The position numbers and the translations under genes were made by a program. The notes beneath the pieces were generated by a model. The model made no database searches. It saw only the letters and a program-made list of their open reading frames with translations, and was not told the DNA's origin. From contig JAJLRJ010000007.1 of assembly GCA_024195265.1 (NCBI GenBank), positions 13,645,328-13,709,327 of the forward strand: 64,000 nucleotides of DNA. The letters run 5' to 3'. This DNA comes from Dendrophyllia cribrosa. Its lineage: Eukaryota; Cnidaria; Anthozoa; Scleractinia; Dendrophylliidae. Shown one piece after another: positions 22,616 through 33,614 of this stretch (position 1 is the first letter of the stretch; each line of letters begins with the position of its first letter).

Positions 22616-23398
22616 TAAGGGAATCATAAAAAAGGGGGCCGATTATATCAGCTGGGCTGGCCCGGTTAGTGGAGACAAGTTTCAACCCAGTATTGCATGA
22701 AGTAAGCCACCCTTAGCTTGAAGGCAGCAGAAGGCCCTTGTTAACCGGGCAACCCTGGCTAACCATTATATTTTCTCATCCTTATTCTTCCAGGTTGGTT
22801 GCTATACTTCCAAAAGCTATTTAAAAAAGGAAATTGATTTTATTTTTCCTAGAAATTAGAAGTAAGCTTAAAAAAGTGCTGGCTCAGTAAACTTACATGT
22901 GATTACATAAAAAAATAATGCTCAGTTTCATGTAGTCAGGAATCCATGCATAGCAATACTGAGATCCTGTCATCCAATTGTGAAGTTGATTTTTGTTGTA
23001 TTTAACTGTCATGCTGGGATCTCTGCTAAACAAGCCAGCCTGGTGTTCATATAATTGGCCCTTTCCAGAGCATGGTAAGAAAATAAGTTTTAATTCCAGA
23101 GGTGAATCACTTCAATTAATTTAGTTGAAAACTTAAACCATCCATTTATGTTGTCTAAGTGGATCCATATTCCATTGTCATGGGGGAGGGGTGGGGGTAC
23201 AAAATAAGGGGACCTGGCCCTTCCCTAGTTGCAAATTATGGTAATTACCAATAAAAATTATTATTTTGTACGTTGCACATCATCTCCTGGTTACACGTAG
23301 TTGTTAATGAAGAAGGCCTATTACATGAAATGCAGTGATCAGTGCTAAATTTCTCTTTATAATTTGTCTCAATAGTATAAATCATTATTTTATCATAC
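22616..23398. other. Intron of the element B gene
   Basis: No coding signal. It contains a motif block GCTGGCCCGGTTAG...CTTGTTAACCGGGCAACC that may be an old foldback insert. Confidence 0.5.
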
Positions 23399-23740
23399 CT
23401 TTGGGTGAAAGCGGCACCATGTTGAAGTGTGTCTATCTTGGTAATGTTGATGGTAATTCAATAAAGCTTGGTAATTCAATAAAGTTTCCCATCGGATCGT
23501 CTGAGGTGTAAATGTCTTCACTTCTTGTTAGGTTACCAAGACTCTTTTTAGCATTTACAATCATGGCATCTGTCATTCTTGTGCACTTTGGAAGACCCAG
23601 CTTTTTGCACTGTAAAATAATGAAAAAGGTAACATTACTTAAAATATGAAGCAACAACTTAGATGTCACGCTATTGTTGTCTTTGAAAAACTCTAAATTG
23701 ACAAAGGGGTAGTTTGAAGCATATATTCAATCTCCTCCCC

Positions 23741-23775
23741 TCCCCCCCCCCCTTCCCCTTCCCCCCCCCCCCCCA
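23741..23775 (-). repeat. Poly-C/CT tract
   Basis: Two long C runs separated by TTCCCCTT, within an intron of the B gene between its first two exons. Prone to length error in assembly. Confidence 0.85.
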
Positions 23776-24934
23776 AGTCACAGCCCACTGGAATCTAAAA
23801 TAAATGAATGAATCTTTCTTTTTTTTCATAAATCAAAACAACGCTGGACTAGACATCCAGTTGCAGTTAGTTAACATTAGCCCCTCCCCTACCCCCAGGT
23901 ACAAGGCAACTTACCTGACAAGGGGTGTTTTTCACTTTCTGAAGGTCTGCATGGAATGTTTTAGCGCGGTGGTTTCCACAGATGATAATTTCGGTCTCCG
24001 GACTTTTTGAAAGTAAGATATCCTGACATGACGAATCATTATCCATTGTGCACTTTGAGATGGTAAAAGTACTCAGTAGATCCCTCAGCATTTCGCCAAA
24101 CATGTCGCCCTCTGCTCCGCCACTGGTCCCTTCCCAGTTAGCACCGTGCCCCCTCTTGCATCTGTGAGCGTACGCCAGAATTTTGCCGGTTTTTTCATCG
24201 TGAATGGTTGCGGAACTGTTGTTGGAATAGTGTCCACGAGTGAGATAAAAACCGTCGAACTGAATATGGAGTGGATCTCCTCGTGTTAGGACTTCTTTTC
24301 TGGCCTCTTGGATAGACCAGTCTGCCATCTTCTTCACGTACGGAGCGATCCATTCGATTACATGAATCCATTGTGAGGAGCAAACGTGGTCAATACCAAG
24401 GGTCCCGAGGATTCTTTCATAATCCTTGAAATATTGACCATTTACGATAAATGACAAGGCGACGAAATTTCTAATTGCTGATCTCGGCCGAGTTGGTGTT
24501 TTGATTGAGGTTCTTTCACCAGTGATGCATACTTTTTGCCCACAATGGCTGCAAATGAAGAATAGTTCTTCGGCCGTGTTGTTTTTTAATAAGCTGAAAA
24601 TGTACTTGGCATTTTCACAGTCGCATGTTTTAATTTCAGTGAAATTGCTTTGAGCTAGCTTATTAATTGCAGTTGTTGTAGCAAGTACTAGGTTTCCTGG
24701 TGTTGTTTTTAAATTTCCACTCGTCAGATTTACTTTCTCGTGTTTTGCTTTTTTTAGCGAGTCCTGAAATTCACCCAAAAGACATTCTTGCAGGGAGGAA
24801 GCCGGATTTACGCCTGTGTCGTTTTCTTGGCTCTCTTGTGAACTTAATATCGGCTGAAAGCCCATTGTTTCGAGGGAATTGTTAAAAAACGAACTGTCAA
24901 GGGTCTGCAGTTGTACGAAGTCGTCGGAGTTTAA

Positions 24935-25729
24935 GGTGGCTGAACACAGTTTGCGCGCGCTCTTCAATTTCAGCTGCTTACGTGAGTCAGCGCGCGCAGA
25001 GTTTTGAGAAAAACAAAAGTGGCGCCTGTTCAGCGATCATTTTATTTTGCTCAGCGTGGATCGCGGAAGTGTTGTTTTTCGTCTTAAAATCAAACAATTT
25101 TTTGTTCGTAAAAATGTTTGTTGAATCAATAGATAATATATAGAACCATTGAAGAAATACACTGCCTTTTTGGTCGTTTTTGTCTTTGGATCGAGAACCC
25201 AGTCAAATGTAACGCATGCGCAGTTGACTAAAAAATTGTGACTGGATGTTTTAGCAACTTTCCTCGGAAACGTGCTGATTTCTACGAAACTACTCATTAG
25301 AATTTCACGAAATTTGGCACAATAATAGTTCCGAATATGCCGAACTCACCTGCCATCAAAAATTTGAAATCTAACAGAGGAGATTTTTACAAAACGCAAA
25401 CATATTAAACCACAAATTACGGAAGATCCCTCTGTCAAAATTACATGAGACCAGTGTAAACATGCGAATATTTTTACGAGTTTACTGCAGACAAATGATG
25501 GACAAAATCTAATGACTAGATTTTCTGAAAATAAAAGAAACCAAATATTGCAGGCTGATTTTCAATCCACCGTGTTGCCATGACAACACCCTAAAAGCTC
25601 AACAAAAATACCAAAATATATAGCTTGTTGCTTACTCGTATGCCTCGCCAATTTTGGGCGCCCAGACTTTAGTGGTTTTAAAATGACAATAAATGACGCA
25701 AAGGTACAGTGAAACTGTGTTCAGCCACC
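24935..25729. mobile_element. TTAA MITE inside the transposase exon, 795 bp
   Basis: Ends GGTGGCTGAACACAGTTT and exact complement, flanked by TTAA at 24931-24934 and 25730-25733. Non-coding; it includes a GC-alternating block near 24950-25005. Its TTAA target codes Leu-Asn in the transposase, and the frame on both sides agrees when the element and one TTAA are removed. Confidence 0.9.
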
Positions 25730-25768
25730 TTAAGTCATGACCCAGAGGTTGTTTCGGCGGTGTCAATA

Positions 25769-25996
25769 GCGACCTTCAGATTGGACTACGAGTACGAGAT
25801 TGAGTACGAGTACGAGTTTTCAAACCAAATTCTTGTGCCTCATATACTTAATTATTGCACCAATCTTATCCGTAACGTTTATTTACGTGTTAGTCAGCAA
25901 CAGGAAGGAGTTACAGTTCGGTGGATACAATTATCTCGAAATTCTAAAGTCGTACTCGTACTCGATTTCGTACTCGTAGTCAAATCTGAAGGTCGC
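25769..25996. mobile_element. TA MITE inside the transposase exon, 228 bp
   Basis: Ends GCGACCTTCAGATTGGACTA and near-complement, with GAGTACGAG repeats just inside both ends. Flanked by TA at 25767-25768 and 25997-25998, so probably Tc1/mariner-mobilised. Removal with one TA restores the transposase frame between the codons at 25997 and 25766. Confidence 0.88.
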
Positions 25997-27550
25997 TAAT
26001 ATGAAGTAAGTGGAAGAAACGTCTTCGTCAGTTTGGGAAGCTGTTGTAGCTGTTGTTGTAGTTATTTTTTCATAGGCAATTGCGTTGTAGGCATCTGTTT
26101 GAGTAGTAGCATCTTTTGTTGTCGTTGAATCTTCTTGACACTGAAAATTATATATTTTTCCTGTTTTCCATGCCCAGCGACTTTGTGCCATTGAAAGCGC
26201 TTTCTGTTTCCGAATTTCGGGCTTTGAGCTCATGTTGTCAACAAAAAAAGGTACGTTCAGGTCTCAAAAAGAAATTATTAATTAAAAAAACAAAAAAAGT
26301 ATGTAGCAATTTTGTTGTTGTTTCAAAAATTACGAAGCGAAAAACAAAACACAAATTGGACGCCGGTCGGCCGGCATGAAGCGCGCGAAATTGCCGATCG
26401 TTGAGACCGGAAGTAAAATTTCACTCCGCATAGCAACCGCGTTGCATAGCAACGGAATACTATAATGGGCCCTTAAGGGCCCATTATAGTATTCCGTTGC
26501 TAGGTAATGCGGTTTCTATGCAGAGCTAAATCAAGTACAATTTTACTTCCGGTGAAAGTGACAGGCAGCTTCGTGCGAGAGTCCGTACAAATTCAAAACT
26601 GTCTGAAACAATGCCAAATTTGAAGTTCGTCTCGTTCATCTCCTGAATTCTTGGTTAGTACTTAAACTTATTTGAAGCTGGATATTTTTTCTCTGGAAAG
26701 ATTCGTCTTGGACGGTTTTCAAGCTGATTCAAAACGTAGAAATAACTGAAGGAGTAAGAACGCTCAACTGATCAGTTCACAGATATCGGAATTTGCTGAA
26801 AGTTTATTCCAACTGCTTCAGTCTTCGTACCGTTTTTTCGTTTCTTTTTGTCAATGCTGACCAGGTCAACTGCCGAGGAATTCTGGACTGAGAAGTTAGA
26901 GGATATATCTGGAGCCAACCTGTGAGTAAGATGTTAACATTTGCAGAAAAGGGCTCGAGTTTTTACAATTTCAACGCGAAGCGTAGCGCGTTTGTTTTTC
27001 TCGTAGCTACAGTTTTTACGTATTTTTCAGGGCCGATTTCGTATAAACTTAGAAGCCGTCAAAGTTGTACAGAAGTGTGAATGAACAAAGTACAATGAGT
27101 TCAAATTTGTTTGATGGAAATCATTAATAAAAAAATTATTTTCAATTCGTTTAGTTTTATTACTCGTACGTTTTTCCGTTCGTGCAACTTCAGGCAAAAA
27201 CTTCAATGAAAAAATAAAAAAAAACTTCAAATTAAAAAGGTAAGACAGTGCGTTGTACCTATTGAAAAAAGATGTTTACGTTTTAGATTTATATTTTCAT
27301 TGAATGAAAACAAATTGAAGCATCGAATTATATGGATTCGACGCTGGAGGTGTTGCATAAGGTTTCTTGTTATTCAAAACACGGACTTCAACCTTGGACT
27401 TTTGTCTTTTGACTTAGCCTATTCTGCCTTCCACTTTAATGATAATCGAGTACTTCTTAACTGTATGATTTCTTTCGAGCTATTCCGCCAAAAATGGCCA
27501 CTTAACTGAGATAACCGTTTGCACATAAGTTAAAACAAATTAAACGGCGC

Positions 27551-27594
27551 CAGAAACCCATAAGTGGGTTGTTCAACCCACTTATGGGTTTCTG
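27551..27594. repeat. Perfect hairpin insert in C
   Basis: CAGAAACCCATAAGTGGGTT folds perfectly on its complement with a tiny loop. Element A lacks it at the matching place, between GCGCC/GGCGC blocks, so it is a C-specific gain. Confidence 0.85.
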
Positions 27595-28037
27595 ACGGCG
27601 CATAATTTGGGCAAACAAAACAAAATAACATTGCATCTTTTCCGTTTCAATCTGTATATAACTTAAAAACATTGCATGTGATAAAATCAGAAGCACAAAA
27701 CTAATAAGCTTCTGATAAAACAAATAGGACTGCTCTAATGGCTTTGTTGCTATTTTAGAGGGGGGAAAAATTGTCGATGGAGGATATCTAGTAATTATAT
27801 TGACCTCTATATTTTTTGCTCCTAAGATTGTCGACTGTTGTTTGAAAAGAATGAGAAAGAAAAGTTTCTTTCTTTTTTATGTAAGTGCCATACTGCTCTT
27901 CAAATTCAAGGGAAACCGTCTCACAGATGCGTGAGTTCCCAAAACAATGCTTTGGACGTTTTTGATTTGAAGGCATTTTCCTGCTCACCCATGCCTGCTA
28001 AAGTGATCGAAGGCTTGTGATCTGACAGACACAGGCA

Positions 28038-29284
28038 CAGGGCTCGAAATTAACTTTTTCGTTCAGGAGCCAACTGGCGACTAATGGGAACATTTTGGTC
28101 GCCAGATGGTAAATTTGGTCGCCAATTTTATTCAATATGTATCTTATATAAAACACACTTAAATGTTACTTTGCATGCAAGAAAAATCATAGGTACAAAG
28201 AAGCAGCATAAGAAAGCCTTACGAAAGTTACATGTAGCTACCAGTGTTCACAGCTGACATGTCTTAGCGATGGTTTGTTCTTAGTTTTTCGAGATGCAGG
28301 TAAGCACAAAACGTTCCGAATTCATAGTTTTCATAACTAGACAAACAAGGGTCCTTTACCCTTGCTTTTACCTCTTCACAACATACTGTAAAATTAAAGC
28401 CTCACTCACAGATAAGCCGCACCCCGAGTTTGAAGCTCAAATTTTGGGGGAAAAAGTTTTTTTTTTAAATAAAAACGTAAGTCAGAGAATTGGCTCTAAG
28501 AAACGTGAGCTATACTTTGCTTCTATCCATCGAATCATCCTGTATTGAAAAAAAAAAAACACACTTTGATCGCAGCTACATTCGTTTGCCCGCCGTTCGT
28601 TCAGGCCACAACAAGCTTGGTAGCCGTGCAAATTTCTTGAGGACATTGGGTTAACCAAGATGGCCGCTTGTTTACAGACTTTCTTTGGCTTCTTTCGTTC
28701 GCCTTCGGTGTTCCTTTATTGCTAAAAGCTTCAAAATGTCCGACAAAGATAGCGAGCACTGTTTTAACACAGGTATTTTGACAATTTGAGGCTAAATTTC
28801 ACAATTTATAAACTCAACGCTCGCGTTCGTGTGTTGCGTGTTCGATGCGGACCTTTTTGCTCAATTTGATTTTTGGCCTCAGAGGCGCTCTGGCAGCTCT
28901 GTGAGACAAACAAGACTAACTTTTCTACGTCATCTTAAGTTAAATAAGTTTTGCTCCATGTTATACACCTCAAATATAGGCTCTCAAAGTTTGGTCAACT
29001 TATATCACTGGAAAGTACGATTGATAAACTATGATTTGCAGAACTCAGCGGATGTTAATACCGCAGATAAACCGCACCCCCGATTTTGAGCCAACATTTT
29101 GGACAAAAAAGTGCGGCTTATACGCCGGTGTATAAACTAAAAGATTTATTTTAGTGCAGAAGTTTTTTTTGTGGTTATCGGACAAAACGTGGGTCGCCAG
29201 CTGGCGACCAGTTCCTAAAATCTAGTCGCCAGCACTCAATTTTTGGTCGCATTGGCAACCAGTTAGTCGCAATTTCGAGCCCTG
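28038..29284. mobile_element. DNA transposon with CAGGGCTCGAAATT ends, 6-bp TSD
   Basis: Ends CAGGGCTCGAAATT and AATTTCGAGCCCTG with a further inner match (TGGCGAC...). The flank CAGGCA is duplicated at 28032-28037 and 29285-29290, and element A shows the related empty site. CAGGG ends suggest a hAT-like element, though 6 bp is short for hAT. Non-coding. Inside are blocks typical of another MITE type (TAAGCCGCACCCCGAG near 28411 and GTGCGGCTTATACGCCGGTG near 29111). Confidence 0.75.
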
Positions 29285-29937
29285 CAGGCATGACTCGTTT
29301 CTCCTTGTCTGCAAAGAAAGGCAACTTTTTCGAGTGAAGGTTGAAACGTACTTCACAAACGATAACCATACTCAACAAATCCTAACAAAATGAAGGTCTT
29401 ACTTCAAGAGTTCGGCAGTTTCCAATTTATAGCATAGGAAGCGCAGGCTGACAACAGGCCACCTACTTCCGGTAAAGACAAAGGCGAACCTAACTCGGCG
29501 CAAATAGAGGCTAATTTATTTTAAAAAAATTCAATCGAAAGATAAAAGATTTTTCGTGAAACGTAAGCATGCTTTTTGCGAAAAATCAAAAAACAAAAAA
29601 TTAAGATGCAAAAACGTGGTTTTGAGAACACATTTTTCCTCATATTATTTTTACTTTTCATCCTTAAAGAAAACGCATGCTTACGATTTTTTTAAATGGT
29701 GTATAAAATCAAATTATGCAAAAAAATTTTGATAAAACTGTAAGTTTCTGAAGTTACGCTCATTTTTCTGTTTTGGGTCACGTGACATTGGGCGTGGCCT
29801 GATGACGTCACAACCCGAACCACAGATGTACGTAAAGATTGCTGTTCAAATTTGGTCACATGTAAGCAAAAATTTGCCGAGCTAGAGCAAACTGATTTTT
29901 CCCTAGCAACGACCTGAAAAGATACTATAATGGGCCC

Positions 29938-30460
29938 TTAACTTTGCTTAGATTTAACTCGCTTGGATGGTCGGTGACCCCCAATTTTTTTTTCATAGAT
30001 AATTTTCTTTGCCAAATCTCGACAGATTGTGAAAAAATGAACAAAAAATCAATGTAGGAAGTTTAAATTTTTTCCATTTTTCTACCCGCGCGCCATCGAA
30101 TCCTGCCAACTTGCGGCTGTCAGAGTTTGCAAATGCTGTCGTTTAAAGATGAAATTTACTTCAAGAAACGTCACCAGTTGAATGAATTAGCTGAACAGAC
30201 CTACTAGCATAAAATTTGGGAAAGAAAGTTGCATTTTAGAGATTCATTTGCAATATTTTTAGACTAACAGACATTTGGATCACATCCCGTAAGGAAGACC
30301 AATTTTTCAAAATTAGGGTCGCCTTTCAGATAGCTTATCTCGGAAACGAAGTCGGTGACCCCCTCATTTTTTTGCATTTCTGACACGAGTAACTCATAAC
30401 CTAGCTGTAGCAAAAGTTTTATAAAAAAATCAATGTTAGAAGATTTTCGCGCGAACGTCC
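29938..30460 (-). mobile_element. Truncated GGACGTT MITE next to element C
   Basis: Reverse-complement copy of the complete MITE at 33897-34554. Its right terminus is GCGCGAACGTCC followed by TTAA (30461-30464). Its other end stops exactly at C's outer TTAA, which corresponds to an internal GTTAAC of the complete copy. The missing ~130 bp is not found left of element A. Confidence 0.75.
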
Positions 30461-30477
30461 TTAAGGCGGGACTTAAC

Positions 30478-30911
30478 CCCGGAGGGGTACTCCCATATAT
30501 GAGCTATATAGGTATGTGCCGCTGTGAAGGGTATGATTTTCAGGCAGTTTAGTCTGGGATAGGGTATAGTTATCAGCGGTTTTTGGTCTAGAATAGGGTA
30601 TCATTTTCCGCGAAACTGATCAGTTGCGTGAAGAATTTAGTCTAGACAAGGTTTACTGGCAAATGACATTTAAAAATCGGTACGGCGGGCAGTACGGCAT
30701 TTTTACTGACCCCTGTTAACTAATAACTGTGATAGTGAACGAGTTTCTGGAAAATAACGGGTCTGGTCTAGGATAGGGTAGGGTTTTTCGGTGTTTAGTC
30801 TAGAATAGGGTTGCAAAATGCAGCTAAAATGGTCTAGTATAGGTTAAGGGTCTCAGAGTCTCAGCGGCACACCCCTACCCAAAAATTTGCAGAGTACCCC
30901 TCTTCCCGGGG
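30478..30911. mobile_element. hAT-like MITE, 434 bp, 8-bp TSD
   Basis: Ends CCCGGAGGGGTACTC and complement of GAGTACCCCTCTTCCCGGGG, flanked by GACTTAAC at 30470-30477 and 30912-30919. Inside, short blocks such as GGTCTAGAATAGGGTA recur with variations. Similar design to 35673-35997. Confidence 0.8.
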
Positions 30912-30919
30912 GACTTAAC

Positions 30920-31410
30920 CTGAACGCCATTTTTTCGCCACTTTACGTGGCTTTAATGAAAGATTATCTCGTTCACGTTTTAAGCAATCCAAAAACTCTA
31001 TGCTCATCTCATGAATCTATGTTATGGTGTGTTTTTTAAACTTGTTTGGTGATTTTTGGGTATGTTTGGGAGGAAATAGTTTTTCTCAAAGGATTAGTAA
31101 ATTTAGCGAAATAAGAATTATTGAAGATTTAAAATTAGAATGGCCGTTTTTATGCTAGAGACGTTAAAGTCGTCTAGACGTATTTAACGTCTCAAACGTT
31201 AAATGCGTCTGTAATAAAAACGGGACACATTAAAGTAGACGGCCAAACAAAAAAAAAATTCTAAAAAAAGCCATTCTCGGAAGCGATACAGGCAAACAAT
31301 TTGAAATATCATGTCGTTGTCGCGATAAAGAAAGTGAGGTTAGACAGAACCATTCCTTAGCGAAAACATGGCCAATACCATGTAAAAAATAAATAAATAG
31401 CATTTCGGAT
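30920..31410. other. No gene recognised
   Basis: AT-rich intergenic stretch. An inverted GTCTAGACG/CGTCT motif near 31160-31210 is the only visible structure. Confidence 0.5.
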
Positions 31411-31419
31411 CTGAAAAGA

Positions 31420-32040
31420 TCTACGGTCCCAAGGACCGCGAACGAAAATGCTGCCGGTCACCGGCGGGTGTACGGAGGATCTGGAGCAGATCTAGTCAGC
31501 CAGAAATAGAGATACAACCAAAGTATAGAGCAAGGCTGATACTACATAGCCTGCGAATACAGCCGCCTCTCATCGCTCCCGGTCGCAAGAGGCGTTCGCG
31601 CGAGAGAACGCCCCGAACGGCCGGGAGCGATGAGAGGCGGCTGTATTCGCAGGCTGATACTACACTACGCTGATACTTGTTTTTTTGGGACTCATGGTCA
31701 CGCGCCGCTGTGACGTGGGTCAACTTGGCAAACGTTTGAATTCGAGCTCATCTGTTGCCATCCGGCCACGTGCGTTTCGGTAGAGAATTGGCGTTTGCGC
31801 TGATTTTTCTATCCTTTTGCTGTACACCGTGCTGACGAGACCCAACCAGGTCGAAACAGCTGTCCACGATTGCATTTTGGCTTTCAGTTTGGTCTCTGTC
31901 ATGTCGTTGTCGCGTTAAATGTTCTACGTAGTACCAGCCTTGCTCTATACTTTGATTGTCTCTCTTTTTTTGGCTGACTAGATCTGTTCCAGATCCTACG
32001 TAATTACCAGCAGCATTTTCGTTCGCGGTCCTTTGCTTCT
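31420..32040. mobile_element. Inverted-repeat element with nested MITE
   Basis: Arms about 31430-31546 and 31925-32038 mirror each other (GGACCGCGAACGAAAATGCT, GATCTAGTCAGCC, AAAGTATAGAGCAAGGCTG). Both arms carry the same partial frame, seen on the minus strand in the right arm (GSGTDLVSQKKRDNQSIEQG). I do not recognise it. Boundaries and TSD are not defined. Confidence 0.55.
31547..31654. mobile_element. 108-bp hairpin MITE with 10-bp TSD
   Basis: TAGCCTGCGAATACAGCCGC... folds on its complement over ~34 bp around a GC-rich loop. Flanked by TGATACTACA at 31537-31546 and 31655-31664. A 9-10 bp TSD suggests Mutator-type mobilisation. Confidence 0.85.
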
Positions 32041-32239
32041 TATTTACCAAAATAGTCCACCAGCAACCTGAGGTGCTCTTGCGTGGGTACCCGGGCATGG
32101 GTATCAACTATCTTTTGGTGTTCCAAAAAAACATTTTCTTTCTTCTATCCCTTCTTTAAACCTCTTAAAATTTAAATTTCAATGAAATTTAGGTTGAGTT
32201 GCTATAATTCATGAGTATAACACCGTTTATAGTAAAAGT

Positions 32240-32870
32240 AGAGAAAAAAAATTCGTGTACAGCGAGCCAAAGAAAAGAAAAGTATGGTGATGTAACGGTG
32301 ATGTAACGGTCTTAAAGATTATACTTTTTATTCCAAGGCGAAACTCGTTCCATCACTTCACATATAACCTGTAACACTAAAAACGTAATCTACATGATAC
32401 AATATAACCGCTGCCATTTACAATACATTGGTGAAACTAAGCGACATCTTAAAGACAGATTTAAGATCATTTAACGAACATCGACGTTCATCCAAACCTA
32501 CTACTGTCTCTGAACACTTTCTTTCTCATTCTAACCATTCCAACACTTACATGCAACTTATTCCACTAGAAATAATTCACAATTCACGGGATTCTATTCG
32601 AAAACCCAGAGAGTCGTATTTTTAAAATAGATAGAGCAAAAACACTAGAACCACGTGGGTTGAACAGACGTGATGAATTGAAGTTTACATATACTAGCCT
32701 TATCTTTTGTTTTGATTATTTTGTACGGTCATTTCCGCCCCTCCTCTTTTTTTAAATATGTATTGCGACATTTTCCTCTATATAATATTGTATTTTCATT
32801 TTGTAATTTAGTAGCATCTTATAACCTGAAGAAGGCTGGTCTGGCCAGCCGAAATATTGTTTTAAATATA
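32240..32870 (+). pseudogene. Penelope-like GIY-YIG fragment
   Basis: The plus-strand frame around 32365-32640 has the GIY-YIG hallmark (NVIYMIQYNRCHLQYIGETK, then RHLKDRF), followed after a frameshift by a conserved tail (EHRRSSKPTTVSEHFLSHSN...). Downstream, the 3' region has a short stem GGCTGGTCTGGCCAGCC near 32831, a usual feature near Penelope-like 3' ends. No reverse transcriptase remains. An imperfect 25-bp direct repeat (GCTATAATTCATGAGTATAA at 32201 and again at 33145) flanks the region and may be a decayed TSD. Confidence 0.7.
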
Positions 32871-33169
32871 TTTACTCGTTGTATCAGCTTTGCAGTAGTC
32901 CTTGGACTTCTCGTTTATTCAGAAAAATTGCCCAATCCCCCCAACCCCCCACCCCCCTCCCCCACACCCACCTCAAAACTGAAATGGTCCATATCAAATT
33001 TGTGATTGGCCAGTTTTAATGGTCATTTCATTAATCTTACATGACCACTATGCCTGGTGAAAGTTGAACTGGTCGAACTGGAGCGCGGCGGTGGTTTTAC
33101 GGTAAGAGAGTCTGTATATTTTGCTGTCTTTCTTTATCATTCTTGCTATAATTCATAAGTATAATACCG

Positions 33170-33614
33170 CTATTTTACCTTGAGGAAACAGCAGGATGGT
33201 GAAGGCACCGGTTCAGGATAAATTCGATACGAAGTGAGCAATGTAATCCATCACCAACGTCATCACCAAGCGAGCGTGATTTCTGCCCTCGTAGCACGAG
33301 TTCTTGCAGACACCGTTGGATTGGTCTTCAAGCATCTTCGATCAGATGAGTTGAATTCTTGAGGTGCTTATGTCATATATCGTTTAACTATTTATCGATA
33401 TATAAGCGTTAAATACACTTAGAGACAATCATCGCACCCGTAATTTTTATTTAGAACGCATGCCTCCTGGAAAGTGTAGCAGATTTTGAATGGATTTGGG
33501 CAATACTATTGCCAGGCTGTAAAAGTGCACAGTGATTCTTTTCCAACTTTTAAGTTAATGAACTACCAAACCACCGTCGTTCAACATGAAATTCGAAAGC
33601 TTTTCAGCGACGCT
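33170..33614. other. No gene recognised
   Basis: Unassigned sequence between the Penelope-like fragment and the foldback element. Short frames only. Confidence 0.5.

Larger units (their letters stand above)
21472..26233 (-). pseudogene. Kolobok-like transposase exons, split by two MITEs
   Basis: The minus-strand gene starts at the ATG at 26233 (MSSKPEIRKQKALSMAQSRW). Exon 1 runs to 23915 and is interrupted by MITEs at 25769-25996 and 24935-25729. Removing each MITE with one copy of its TSD gives about 430 continuous codons. Donor CAG/GTAAGT at 23915. Next exons: 23609-23399, 22497-22252 and 21617-21472. All junctions are phase-consistent except that exon 2 needs a one-base shift (stop TAG at 23433). 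Likely catalytic features are LHIQFDGFYLTRGHYSNNSS, the Cys/His-rich HRCKRGHGANW and CTMDNDSSC, resembling Kolobok-type enzymes. TTAA ends support that superfamily. No THAP finger is seen. The last exon joins in phase to DEDDh exonuclease exons downstream. It is inactive as it stands because of the MITEs and the frameshift. Confidence 0.75.
4639..26472 (-). mobile_element. Element B: large Kolobok-like transposon with nested insertions
   Basis: The left terminus GGGCCCGTTATAGTAT at 4639 and the complement of GGGCCCATTATAGTAT ending at 26472 face each other, each next to a TTAA (4635-4638 and 26473-26476). The first ATG of a transposase gene on the minus strand lies about 240 bp inside the right end. 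The gene runs to 17737 and ends in exonuclease exons. The remaining 13 kb to the left end is mostly later insertions: the 7-kb element 5958-12943 and several MITEs. An alternative is that 4639 and 26472 are ends of two different elements. Matching termini, gene polarity and the lack of any other end between them argue for a single element. Confidence 0.65.
26477..29937 (-). mobile_element. Element C: non-autonomous TTAA transposon, inverted relative of A
   Basis: Bounded by TTAA at 26473-26476 (shared with B) and 29938-29941. Read on the minus strand it follows A from GGGCCCATTATAGTATCTTT to its right end. It is longer than A because of a 1,247-bp insertion (28038-29284); without it the lengths agree within about 50 bp. 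Point differences and a small hairpin insert (27551-27594) show that A and C are old relatives rather than fresh duplicates. No transposase frame. Confidence 0.8.

Noticed and set aside
24195..24383. Second minus-strand frame in the transposase exon
   Set aside because: An overlapping frame within the main transposase frame, with no independent support.
2377..29937. A and C as long terminal repeats of one retroelement
   Set aside because: They are in inverted, not direct, orientation, have TTAA duplications and transposon ends, and no gag-pol lies between.
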